A stretch of 29,453 bases of DNA from Dinochytrium kinnereticum (Eukaryota; Chytridiomycota; Chytridiomycetes; Chytridiales; Chytridiaceae), in the NCBI GenBank assembly GCA_027604005.1, contig JADGJT010000225.1:1-29453 (forward strand). The letters run 5' to 3'. The notes beneath the pieces are model-generated. The model searched no databases. It had not been told where the DNA came from and saw only the letters and a list, made by a program, of their open reading frames with translations. Numbering within the stretch: position 1 is the stretch's first letter; each line of letters starts with the position of its first letter. Shown here one piece after another: positions 11,919-22,699 of this stretch. Position numbers and translations under genes: made by a program.

Positions 11919-14900
11919 ATGTCGTTCCAGTCGTTCTTTGGGATCCTGCCCACAACAGGCCCACCCCGTACATCCTCCATCCCAACTGACACGATCACAG
12001 CCGCTCATCCATCATCAAATGTATATCGAAACTCTCAACCCACCCTTGACGACCCCCTATCACGTTGGATCCCTCTACGGATATCCACCTCCTCAGGATC
12101 CTTTCTCGTCCCATGTCCCCCAGGATCAACCATATCTGATCTCATTCAAGAGACCAACCGACTCCTAAGTGCTCATGAAGGTACTGCTATTTCTGCTGTC
12201 CGGACTGTTGAAGGCGATGTGTGTGATTGGAAGTACCCAGTTGCTGCACTGATGACGGGAAATGGCGGGATGGAGATGCTTGGGCTGACGAATGAGGAAG
12301 TTGGGGCGTGGCCAAAGAGAGTGCATGCCGCGTTCGGAGGACGAAAGGGAGGTGAGGCGGTGGTTAAGGAGAAAGAGGAAGGGGTTACATCGTTAGTTGT
12401 GAGAAACCCTTTAATTGTGGTCAGAGAGGAGAAAGTTGGTGGCGATGAGATAGTGACGGCCATGACACCGGAGAAGAGGAGAAAAGAGGTGTCGATTTTT
12501 GTATCTTATAGCTGGTGAGTATCTATTCATCTTGTTTCAACCGGATAAATCCATTGCGCCTTTAACTTCCTTACACGTTTTCTCTCACGCCACTCCTTGA
12601 TATGACGATTGATTGATGCGTTTACGCAATACGGATTTAGGCAAAACAGTAAGCACGCGGTTGGCTCGGAGGCAAAAGGGTTCTGTGACCCTCGCATGGT
12701 TCGGGAGTATTTAGCAACTCAAGGGTTTGATGATGTTTGGCTTGATATTGAACGGTACATAAGCTTCCTGTCTCTTTTGATCGCTTGCTTTTTTTGCTTA
12801 ATAATGTTTCTCAATCTAAAGAAAATACGCCTGACATTTTTTTTTTTTGCTTTTAACATAGAATGACATCGGGACAGGATCTTTTTGAACAGATCGCGAA
12901 CGGGCTAATGGGGTGTAATATTGTTGTGGCTTGCATTAGTGACGAGGTGAGGGTTTGCGGTCAAATATATGATCTCCTTGTCAATCAGAATTTGAAAATG
13001 AACATCCTTTAGTACGCAGCGTCCAAGAACTGCGTTCGAGAGCTAAATTTTGCCGTAAACGTCTTGTAAGTCAAAAGGCTGAACTTTGCAAGAAAAATAA
13101 CTGCTCTGTGCAGACGTATTCCGTATATTTCGTTAATAGTAGGGAGCGGCAAAGGTTGGCAAAAAACGAAAGTAGGGCTTATTGTTGGAGATCAGGTATC
13201 CCCTTGCAATTCTAAAAAGTACTCTTACTAACCGTTGAGCAAAGCTCTACATTGACGCCCAAGATGAATCTAACCTCCCCGAGAAGCTCGAAAGTCTTAT
13301 TGCGTCTCTTGACAGAGCGATTGAAGCTCTCCCACGCCCTGCCATTGCTGATTCCGATAACGAAATTGATGATGGCATTACCGAAGCTGGCTCCGTCATG
13401 GGTATCGCCACTCCTGAATTCGATGATAATGACGAGGCCAACCCGATCCAAAGCCCAATTTTACGCCCTATGGCCGCTGTGCCCCCTCATAGGCGACCAT
13501 CCCACCCTTCGTTCGCATGGTGGCAGATGAAGAAGCACGCACTTGGCATCGTTCGAGAAAGTGACCGGTTGGAATGCGCAAGGTGGACGAAGTCGAATGG
13601 GGCTTATGTTTTCCGTGGGTTGCATTGGGAACCCGTTCAGGTTATTGAGGTTGGGAGTGTTGAAGAAAGTGAGGCTTGGAGGATGAGAAGAATTAAGGTG
13701 AGGTTTGATGCGAGGATAGTTGCGGGAAATAAGAGCGGAAGGGTTAAGCTTATTAAAAAGCATGAGGAGTGGGTTGATGAGTTTGTTTTGCGGAGGAGTG
13801 CATTGACGGGCGTTGGAGGGGCTGGCTTGCAAGTTGGGGATGAGGTTGAGTAAGTAGCTTCCTTATTGCTCTTAACGAACGATATTTCAAATCAACTAAT
13901 GCCAAACCTTACCCAGATATCGAATGTTCATCCACGTATCCCCCGAGACGAGAAACGACATGGAGTCAGTCGTTGGGTCGGAAGGGGACGATAATGCCAA
14001 TGACGATGCCGTTTCCGTTCTCACTGACTATTCTGAAATGACAACGAGCATGGATTCTTACGATCTGTGGCCCGCCTATATCCATCAGATTCTCCCGGAT
14101 GGGTCTTTGCTTGTAAGAATTGGATTCGGTGGGTGGTTTTCACCGATGTCTTGGAGCTTTACGGGGAGCTTGAAGGCCTGCATGGTTGGAGCAGTTATTC
14201 CGGGTATCGACCCGAGACTTTACTTTTTGAGAAAGTGGTTAGATGAGGGTGTGAGTGTTTTTTGCTGATTTATTGCCTAATTCTTCTTAAAATACTGCTT
14301 GCTTGCGGGGGAAGTGTTTGGCAATGTGATTAACTCTCACCCTCCAGAAACTTTTTGTCCAAGAATCCGGCGCTATCGTCCGCCGAGAAAACCTTGCCGA
14401 CCCTAAAAACCCCGATATCACCCTGGAAAGCCTTGAAGACATTGCTAAAAAGCTCTGGGGAACTTGTGACCCGGTTCCATTCAAGGATGCACTTATTCCC
14501 TGTAACATCTTTATCAGTCATTTTGTACCAGGTGCGAATTGCTCAACTGAAGATGGGCGGAAAGTAGCTGATATAAGACTTTTGGCAACGGAGATTGGCA
14601 AGTATGGGCACAGGGTCATTATGGAGGAGGAGGTCGTAGGAGGCACTATTAAGGAAGAGGTGGAGGTGTTAGAAAGGGTTTTGAGGGAGATGGCTAAAGG
14701 TTTGGTTTTTCCCTTACGTTTGGTCAGGGGTTGGCCGTAATTGATGACATTAACCTCCTTTTTTTTTTATAAAATAGCTGATGTGATCTTCCTATGCGTC
14801 ACCCCCGAGTACCTCCACTCCTCATTTCATAATTTGATGATCAATTACATGACCCAACTTCTAGACCTCCCTGTGATTGTCGCTGTCACATCACCCCTTA

Positions 14901-16949
14901 CTCCAGTAGACCCTTCTCAAAATACCGCTGACGCTCATGCCTATCTTTCCACGCTCTTGCTTAAACTCAATCCCATCTTTCATGTGACCACGGTAGACTT
15001 GACTTCTCATGCTCTGTTCGTAGGACGTTGCGCGCTTCTCGCTAAGAAGACTATAAGTGATATGGTATCCTCTTATGATAGCCTCTGCTCTGCCGAAGAA
15101 AAATCCCACGCCACTTCTCCACCGTGGCTTCAACCGTACCCTACAGAAGCAATGTTTGACGCTACGATGCTCGAGTGTCTCTCTGTGCTCTCTGCAACTT
15201 TTATAACCTCGGACGGATCAACCGTTGTTGCGGCAGGCTACGCGTGGGTGCCACACATTAAGAACATTGTGAGGGGCGTGGGGAGTGGGGGAAAAGATCG
15301 ATGCTCGTTTTCGATGACTGTCGAGGAGAATATTAGTTGGGTTTCTTCGTCCGGATGGGTTTTTGGGAAGGAGGCTAACCCCGGATGAGTTAAGAGGGTT
15401 GGTGTTGTACAGGAAGCTATCGGAAAGATGTGGAGGTGGGTTCGAACTGTTAGGGAAGTGTCGAAGNNNNNNNNNNNNNNNNNNNNNNNNNNNNNNNNNN
15501 NNNNNNNNNNNNNNNNNNNNNNNNNNNNNNNNNNNNNNNNNNNNNNNNNNNNNNNNNNNNNNNNAGTTAAGAGGGTTGGTGTTGTACAGGAAGCTATCGG
15601 AAAGATGTGGAGGTGGGTTCGAACTGTTAGGGAAGTGTCGAAGAGGGCTTCGAGGGAGATGAGGGGCGGGTTTGTTGTTGGGGAGAGAGTCGAGGTTAAA
15701 TCGCTTTGGACGGGGGGGTCATATTCGAGATTTGTATGGTGAGTCAACAGCTTTTTTAGTCTCGAGCTTTGAGTATAACCATAGAAACAAAAAGGTGGCC
15801 AGGTATAGTCGAATCCCTCAACCAAGACGGTACCGTCTCTATTCTTCTCCATGCCATCACATCCAACCGCATCGAAGGCGTGCATATCATTTGCGACCCT
15901 CGACTCCTCCGAAGTGGGAAAGATCCCCGTGCGTGGGATTGGTGGCCACTCACCCTCCTCGATTTTCGGAAACTGCCTGAAGATGCTCCACCGTTTGCCT
16001 TCCCGGCTGCACGGGTCCTACACACATGCAAGACCACCAACCGTCACGTCAATGACCGAGTCAGTCCAGCTGGAGTAGTCTGGTCACGTGCGCCTAAGCC
16101 CAAACCTGTTAACGACTCCGAGATCCCCCTGCTAGAGAGATGTCGACTCGTGAAGCAGTTTGATAATGATCCTCCGTCTCATATGTTTACAGATTCGATT
16201 GTGATTGGGGAGGATGGATTTCTTGTCGAATTTTTGGCGAACGCACCTAGACGGGTCATGTCTAGTTTTCCATTGATTTCTTCTGATAGAGAGGCCAAGG
16301 ATATCTATGTTGAGATTGAGATTGTGGAATTGGGGGCGACTGAGGAGGATGGCAGGACTTTTGCGGCTGTAGGGTTGGGGATGAGACCGCTCCCACCTTT
16401 CATGATGGCGGGATGGGCTTCAAATTCTGTCGCGCTGAACAGGTTGGCATAATGCTCCAACTATTTCATGCTCTTCACTCTACTTATTATCTTTATTTTT
16501 GCAGCTTTATTGGTCGCCGCATTAGAGATGGAAAGACCGAGTTTCCTCTTCATGGCAAGCCATTTGGGACTGGCGATGTTGTTGGCATACACCTTACCAA
16601 GAAGTGTGGGCTTTTGTTCACCTTGAACGGGCTACCACTTGATGAGACTCATGAGAGAACTCAGAGGCGTACTTATCTAGTGTTGAGCGCTGACGGGCCT
16701 TGTACAATGAGATTAAATGCTGGACAGAGGCCCTTCTTATTTCAGGGGTCTTGGGCGCAGTTTGGTGGAATGGAAGAGGAGGGCGGTGAGGACAGAGAAA
16801 ATGAAGAGAAGTTAGAAAGGAAGAAGGTGGCAATTGAGAGGGAGAGGAAAAAGAAGGGGATTAATCATGAGAAGGTGGATGGAAAGACTAGTGATGAATT
16901 AGAGGCGGCCGAGAGTGAAGCTGTCGTGGAGGAGGTTGATGGAGAGTAA
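11919..16949 (+). CDS. TIR - Tudor-like - TIR - Tudor-like - SPRY multidomain protein
   Basis: About 1350 residues once the assembly gap is collapsed. Exons: 11919-12514, 12641-12754, 12862-12946, 13013-13065, 13114-13195, 13245-13849, 13917-14250, 14348-14699, 14778-15340, 15395-15738 (contains the gap), 15795-16442, 16505-16949. TIR domain 1 spans about residues 190-300: SIFVSYSWQNS, VWLDIERMTSG, VVACISDEYAASKNCVREL. Glu275 in NCVREL sits where TIR NADases carry their catalytic Glu. A Tudor/SH3-like stretch follows (KVRFDARI...EEWVDEFVLR, VGDEVEYRM, WPAYIHQILPDGSLLVRI). A second TIR-like domain starts near 676 (NIFISHFVPG, DVIFLCVTPEYLHSSF) and lacks that Glu. A second Tudor-like part (VGERVEVKSLW, WWPGIVESLNQDGTVSIL) leads into a C-terminal SPRY domain (AGWASNSVALNS, GDVVGIHL, LLFTLNGLPL) and a charged tail. 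TIR domains act in protein assembly or NAD cleavage, and SPRY in protein recognition; here a sensor or scaffold role is inference. Confidence 0.8.
15388..15643. repeat. 79-bp exact direct repeat flanking a 98-N assembly gap
   Basis: Bases 15388-15466 and 15565-15643 are identical (79 bp) and flank 98 Ns at 15467-15564. This is the signature of two contigs that overlap but were scaffolded instead of merged. Gap plus one repeat copy is 177 nt, a multiple of three, so the reading frame is the same with or without it. A real tandem duplication is possible but less likely. Confidence 0.85.
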
Positions 16950-17302
16950 ATTCCGTTTGGAATAACTTTGTTGTTCGGAGTTGGCCTTCGGGGGCTTGAC
17001 GCCCTGGCGCTAATGAATAATGCAGCTGAATTTTTAATGGTGGTCGTCGCATCGATTGGAGGGCCCTCGAAGACGCAGCTTCCCCCGCCCGTTGGGGCTC
17101 GGCCATCATACCGCCGTCACATCCGTAGCCCACTGCTTCAGTTGCTTTGGATGAATGCGGTTCTCGGGACAACTTGCCGAAAGATCTTGGGATTGTCAAT
17201 TGAGCCCTGACAATCTCGCATCCGAACGCCGTAAGTGAGAAGAGTAAAAGGGGCGTTGACCCCCCATCCCCAGACGACGCTGCTCAACCCCATCCATACG
17301 CA
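16950..17302. other. Intergenic region between TIR and ABCG genes
   Basis: 353 bases, relatively GC-rich, running from a stop codon to the next ATG on the same strand. An 80-codon open frame across it has no family features. I see no RNA gene. Confidence 0.5.
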
Positions 17303-20270
17303 ATGTCCGCTGAATCAGGGCCTGCACCACAATCAACCGATGTCAAGGTCAAGGTCAAGAGCATCGATGCTTTCCAGGTGGAGGAGGAGGCGATCATAAA
17401 GGAGAACCTACTGCCAGAGAAGGACCGTATGCAAATCGTGTTCAAGAACCTCAACTACACCATCAGGATATCTAAACCGGATCCCGATGCAAAGTTTCCG
17501 AAGAGAAATATTAGGGCGGATAAGACCATTCTGAAGGGAGTTACTGGGGTGAGGGCAATTTCTATGGCTTGATGTTTTGTGGAGCCAGAGTTGTGATGTT
17601 ATTGTTGTTTGCGGGCTAAAGAGCGATTTTCTTGTGTATATTTCTTCAGTTATTCCAGCCTGGTCGGCTTATTGCGGTTATGGGAGCTTCTGGAGCAGGT
17701 TATTTTCACTTGTACTTTTTAATCCGTCTAACCTCATACTTCAGGGAAAACCTCTCTCCTACAGGTACCCACCAGTCTAAACTAACCATGCCTCGGTCTA
17801 ACTCTGTAAAAGATTATCGCGGCAGAAGCTCATCTGGGAACTCTTAGCGGTAGCATCATCGTTAACGGAGAGGAAGTCGGCACACAAGGAATCAAAAAGA
17901 TATCAGGTTTCGTGTTTCAAGATGAGTAAGTCCACCCCTTCCTCTCTGAAATCTACTTATTGGTTCTAATACTCCTTAAAGCATCATACTTGCCACTATG
18001 ACTGTCAAGGAGGCCATTACCATGTCTGCTCTGCTAAGACTTCCGGCCGAGATGTCTCTTGAGGAGAAGAACGACCGGGTAACTAAGATCATCAAACTGT
18101 TAAATTTGGAGAAAGCTGCCAACACTATTATCGGGGATAGCCAAAATAAGGGTATTTCAGGAGGTGAAAGGAAGAGGACTGCAATGGCTATGGAGATGAT
18201 AACTAATCCCAGTGTGAGTTTTTTTTTTCTTTTTTCTTTTCGAAACCTAACTTTTTGATGAAGGTGTTGTTCTTGGATGAGCCCACCTCTGGTTTGGACA
18301 CATTCACTGCATATTCAGGTTTAATTTTTTTTTATTATTATTTTTTTTTTTTATCCCCTTGCCTTTATTTTTGACGAACTTTCCTAGTCGTTCGTACGCT
18401 AAAAAACCTTGCGGCCACTGGAAGGACAATTATTGCGACTATTCATCAGCCCTCGTCTGAAGTTTTGTAAGCATCGTACTTAATCTTCCTACCTACTAAA
18501 CAAACCACTAAGCCACCTCTTTGATGAGCTTCTCCTTTTGGCGGATGGGCGAACCATCTATGCTGGGCCAGCAGACGGCGCAGTCGATTACTTTTCAAAA
18601 TTAGGATATGAATGCCCTGAATACACAAACCCTGCCGATTGTAAGTATCCGTGCCCAGAAGATTGTTAACTAACCACGATAAAAAGTCCTCTTTATGTCT
18701 GTCCTCAACAGTGAGGACGCCAGTACCGTCGACCCTACCGCACCTACCGTCCAATCCCAGGCCGACCGCATCCTCGGCCTCCTCGACGCATGGGACGCCT
18801 CTCCTCAAGCCCAAGCAATCGATTCTGAAACAAAGTCACCCAGATCAGGTGGTATTAGTGGGGCGGCTCATAAAGTTCGCAGCCTTTTCAGCACGCAATT
18901 TGGATTTCTTTTTCAAAGAGCTAGCAAAAATGCTTTTAGAAATCCGCTTGTTGTTAAGGCGAAATTAGGACAGGCGGTTTCTATTGCGATTATCATTGGG
19001 ATTTTATATTATGGAACTGGGACGGATTATGGGTATTCTGGAGCCCAGAATCGACAGGGGATGTTATTCTTCACGGCGGTGAGTTTATTTTTTCTGGTTG
19101 TAAGATTTAGTTCATCTGATTTTATTGATCAGGTCAACATGGTTATGAGCTCAACCATTGGTGTACTTTCGATTTTTGGGGAGGAGAAGACGGTCTTCAC
19201 TCGGGAATTCGGCGCAGGTTTATTTAAAATTCTTTCGGCCGTTTCTCATCACATGTCTAGGATATTATGGACTCCCAGCATACTTTTTTTCAAAGATCCT
19301 TGTCGAGATGCCTTTCCAGATTATCTTCCCTTGGCTATTTGCGACTATTGTGTAAGTGACCTACCTGTGGCTCTAAATTTCCATCTAATTAAATAATGAT
19401 CCTTCCTCCCCCCACCTCTTTTTTTTTGACACAGATACTGGTTTGTCGGATTACAGAATTCCGTTTCAAAGTATTTCATCTATGTTTTATTTTCCGTGCT
19501 AAGGTACGTACTATCTACTTTCATTGTTCTGCGCTTATGTAGCTAAGTTCTTGCTGCGGCTTCTCCCTGGGTATTGCTATTGCCTGTATATTTGAGAGTT
19601 TGGAGACGGCACTGGCTGCCGCTCCCTTACTTTTGATGCCGCTTATGGTTTGTGGCTTATCTCGTTATCAATCGTTGTCTGACTTCTTTTTCGTTAGCTT
19701 TTCAGTGGGTTATTTGTGAACAATGGGTCCATTCCTGTTTACTTTGATTGTGAGCATCTGAATTTTTGAATTGGTTCCATAGGTTTGCGATTAACTTCAC
19801 CTTTTTTTTTTGTCTCCTTTCACCCTTTTTTTTTTTGAAATAGGGATCAAATACATCAGGTAAACTTTTAAGATATTCTTAACAAAAAAAAAACAAATTT
19901 AACTTTCGTTCTTCTACTTCACAACAGCCCAATGAAATGTAAGTATTTTTTCTACAATTAAACGAAACGAAACCAACCACTCGTTCTCTCGGATTTAGAC
20001 GCCTTCGAAGGTCTTTACAAAAACGAATTTACCGGCATTCAAATTGTCTGCAACGCTACCGCACAAAACCCAGTACGTGTCGACGGTAGCGTGTGCATCA
20101 CCAATCAAGGATTCAATGATACCTTCTCAATCCTCGTCTGCTGCATCACATTACTGGCCATGGCTGTTATTCTGATCGTTGTTGCTTATGGTTCGCTGCT
20201 AAGAGTTGTTTTGTCAAAGGGGAAGGCGGTAGAGCCGAGTAAGCCAAAGGGGCAGTCGGTTACACCTTAA
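17303..20270 (+). CDS. ABCG-family (White/ABCG2-type) half-transporter
   Basis: ATP-driven membrane exporter half-molecule of 669 residues in 17 exons: 17303-17548, 17650-17698, 17745-17764, 17813-17925, 17982-18213, 18264-18318, 18388-18466, 18513-18640, 18687-19078, 19133-19217, 19261-19351, 19435-19503, 19548-19647, 19698-19749, 19844-19859, 19928-19938, 19999-20270. The order is the reverse one typical of ABCG, ATPase first. Walker A is MGASGAGKTS (about 93-102), the signature ISGGERKR (about 201-208), Walker B VLFLDEPTSGLD (221-232), and the H-loop His about 258 (ATIHQPSSEV). The membrane half begins near AVSIAIIIGILYYGTG and includes SKILVEMPFQ and PVYFDWIKYISPMKYAFEGL. An extracellular loop has two Cys and an NAT sequon, and the last helix is ITLLAMAVILIVVAYG. 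It should work as a dimer; the substrate (lipid, sterol or drug) cannot be told. All ATPase motifs are intact. Confidence 0.93.
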
Positions 20271-20854
20271 GGAGCTACTTTAACGTTTTCTTGTTTTTGG
20301 CGGAAGTTATTGTGATCGTTGATCATTTATAGTTATCTCACTCTCCTCTGCCCTCAAGTCATACTTTGATGGCCTCTTTTATGACCATTGTGCTTTATGT
20401 TGTTTGCTTATTTTTTTCTTACCTATTTTCAAGGGCTTTGTGAATAGCAATACAGTTTTTGTTCAAAAGCATTTTCATTCACCTAGATTATTTCTTAACC
20501 TCTGTACGAAAGAATCTCCAGGCAATGTCCTGCAGGGTGCTCGGCAGATTCCTCGAATCCTTTTATGGTTAAGCTTTGTCCGGCAACGCCTTGTGCCTTA
20601 CCAGATTTCTAAGCATTACCGGCCCCGAAAAGGCAGGCTAGTCATGCATGCATTGAAGTGAGTGTCAGAAATCATTTCCCTCATGCCCGCTTGCCAAAAC
20701 TGTCTAGTAATCACTGACTTGGGGCATAAATGAACATTCTCAAATTACATTGGAGTGCTGAAATGGGTGTCACGACTTAGTAGATTTATTATGATATTGA
20801 CTGTCTAGTCAAGAATAAGAGAAAACAAAAATAATTAATTGAATAAGGGGTGAT
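20271..20854. other. Convergent intergenic region, 3' UTRs of ABCG and ADH genes
   Basis: 584 bases between two convergent stop codons. The only sizeable open frame (20404-20661, +) is not protein-like. No tRNA, repeat or mobile element was recognised. Confidence 0.5.
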
Positions 20855-22083
20855 TTAGGCGAAGTCGGGGCCAGTGAAGGTAGCATCGGTCTTCTCAAGG
20901 ACAATGCGGAACCTGGGCTTGCCAGCACGGACCTTGACGATGGCATCATTGGCCTGCTCCATGGGCATAACCTCGATCCAAGGCTTCACATCGTGCTCAG
21001 CAGCAAACTCAAGGGTCTCCTTCAGCTGCTTGACGCTTCCAATAATGGATCCCGCGAGTGACTTGTTACCGAGAATGACGGAGAAAGCGTGCATGGAAAT
21101 GGGGACCTCAGGGATCGCGACAAGAATAGCCTGGCCGTAAGGGCCGAGGGTGGAGAAAAGCTTGTCCATGGACTCGTTTGCGTGGAAGGAGGAGATCAGA
21201 AGGACGTCGAGAGTGCCGGCGATGCGGCCGTAATCATCGGCGTTCTCGAGGACGACGAAGTCAGATGCGCCGAGCTTGGCACAGTCATCCTTCTTGTTGG
21301 GGCTGTGGGAGATGGCAACGACGTGGGAACCCATCTTGGCGGCGAACTGGATCGCGAGGTGGCCGAGACCACCGATGCCGACAACACCGACGCGCATGCC
21401 GGGCTTCGTGATGTAGCGGTTGAGGGGGGCGAATACGGTCACACCAGCGCACATGAGGGGAGCAGCGACCTCGCTTGAGATCTTCTCTGGGATGGCTATA
21501 AAACGGAGGAACAATCAGCATCGAAGAACTTACGATGGGGGAGAATAAAGGTAATTGCGGCCATGCTTACCAATAGCCCACTCCTCCTGGACGCGGACGT
21601 GCGAGGCGTAACCGCCCTGAGCCTCCTTGCCGTCCTGGTACTTTGCGTTGTAGGTGAAAACACCCTTGCTGCAGAAGTTGTCGTTCCCAGCCTTGCACGA
21701 AGCGCATTCAAGGCAAGCCCAGACCTGAGCACCGACACCAGCACGGTCACCGACCTTAAGAGACTTAACCTCGGGACCAACGGCACTGATGGTTCCAATG
21801 ATCTCATGCCCTGATCAACAAAAAGCGGTCGATTTCGATACTGTCATTAGTGATCATGATGATATATATAAATAAATGCCACGAGATTCTCACCAACAAC
21901 ACAGGGGTAGGCGGTAGGGCCCCATCCAGAGTCGAGAGTGTGGATATCAGAACCGCAGATGCCGCAGTGGGAGATCTCGATCTCGACGTCCTTGGAGCCG
22001 AGGGGGCGCGGGGTGTAAGTGAAAGGCTTCAGGGGCTCACCCTTTCCGCCACAAGCAAAGGCCTTGATAACTTCGACGGTCAT
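20855..22083 (-). CDS. Zinc-dependent alcohol dehydrogenase, cinnamyl-alcohol (ADH6/7-like) type
   Basis: NADP(H)-type medium-chain alcohol/aldehyde reductase, cytosolic, 356 residues, the usual family length. Three exons on the minus strand: 22083-21894, 21810-21571, 21495-20855; both junctions keep phase. The catalytic zinc ligands are the Cys of HCGICGSDIH (about Cys43) and His-Glu of GHEIIG (about 65-66). The structural zinc site is the four-Cys lobe CLECASCKAGNDNFC, and the cofactor fold is marked by GIGGLGHLAIQFAAKMG. The order and spacing fit the cinnamyl alcohol dehydrogenase branch that includes yeast ADH6/ADH7. It would reduce aromatic or branched aldehydes; the exact substrate cannot be read from sequence. 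Codons are strongly biased to C/G third positions (AAG, GTC, CTC, ATC) unlike most neighbours, which suggests high expression. The start is an in-frame ATG just before the family's N-terminus; upstream ATGs are in the leader. Confidence 0.93.
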
Positions 22084-22699
22084 TTTTGATAGAGTGAGTG
22101 GACGAGGATATGCTGTTGGGGGTGGCTTCAGTGCCGAGCTTTTCTGCATCTCATTTTATACTCGATTCGGCATTACTTCTTCATTCTTTTTTTCTTGAGG
22201 CTTCCGATTCGAAATACTTTGAAGTGTTCGATGTAAAAGTTAACTCCGAAAAGCACCTTGTGCCCACGTCCCACCATGGCACTCCAGTGTCTTACACCAG
22301 TTCGGCGCCGACGAAGTCCCTTTACATTTTTTAAGCGTAGAGAGGCTACCGATCATAGGCAGTATTGTTTAAACGAACAGATCGGTTGTTATTTTCATTG
22401 CCCCAGCGTTTCCTCCATTCCATGAGGGGAAAAAGATGGCTTGGATTATTTTTCCATTATATGTGGAGGAAAAGCAGTCAAGCACAAGCTGGTGCGTCTA
22501 AAACAACGACGGCTTCCCTGAGTTGCGACCGAGCTTACCAATAGTATGCAAAGCCAAGTAACGACGCCATCACACCTTTTGCGCATACAATATCATGCCA
22601 ATCAAAAGGTCTGAACAATTGCCTGAGTCACCCTGTAGCAGAAGACATTGGATTTTGTCTTCTGGCCTTTAGGACGAAGAAACTTGCTGTTCCTACGCC
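22084..22699. promoter_or_regulatory. Divergent intergenic/promoter region (ADH and small gene)
   Basis: 616 bases between two divergent start codons, so it should hold both promoters. I see no repeat, RNA gene or clear box motif. Short open frames here lack conserved features. Confidence 0.45.

Noticed and set aside
16968..17210. 80-codon open frame between the TIR and ABCG genes
   Set aside because: No recognisable features, and it lies in the expected UTR/promoter space; chance frame in GC-rich sequence.
20404..20661. Open frame on + in the ABCG/ADH intergenic region
   Set aside because: Composition is random-like, with no start context or conserved motif; it is most likely 3' UTR.
21089..21478. 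Long antisense open frames opposite the ADH gene
   Set aside because: They mirror the strong codon bias of the ADH exons and contain no conserved motif.
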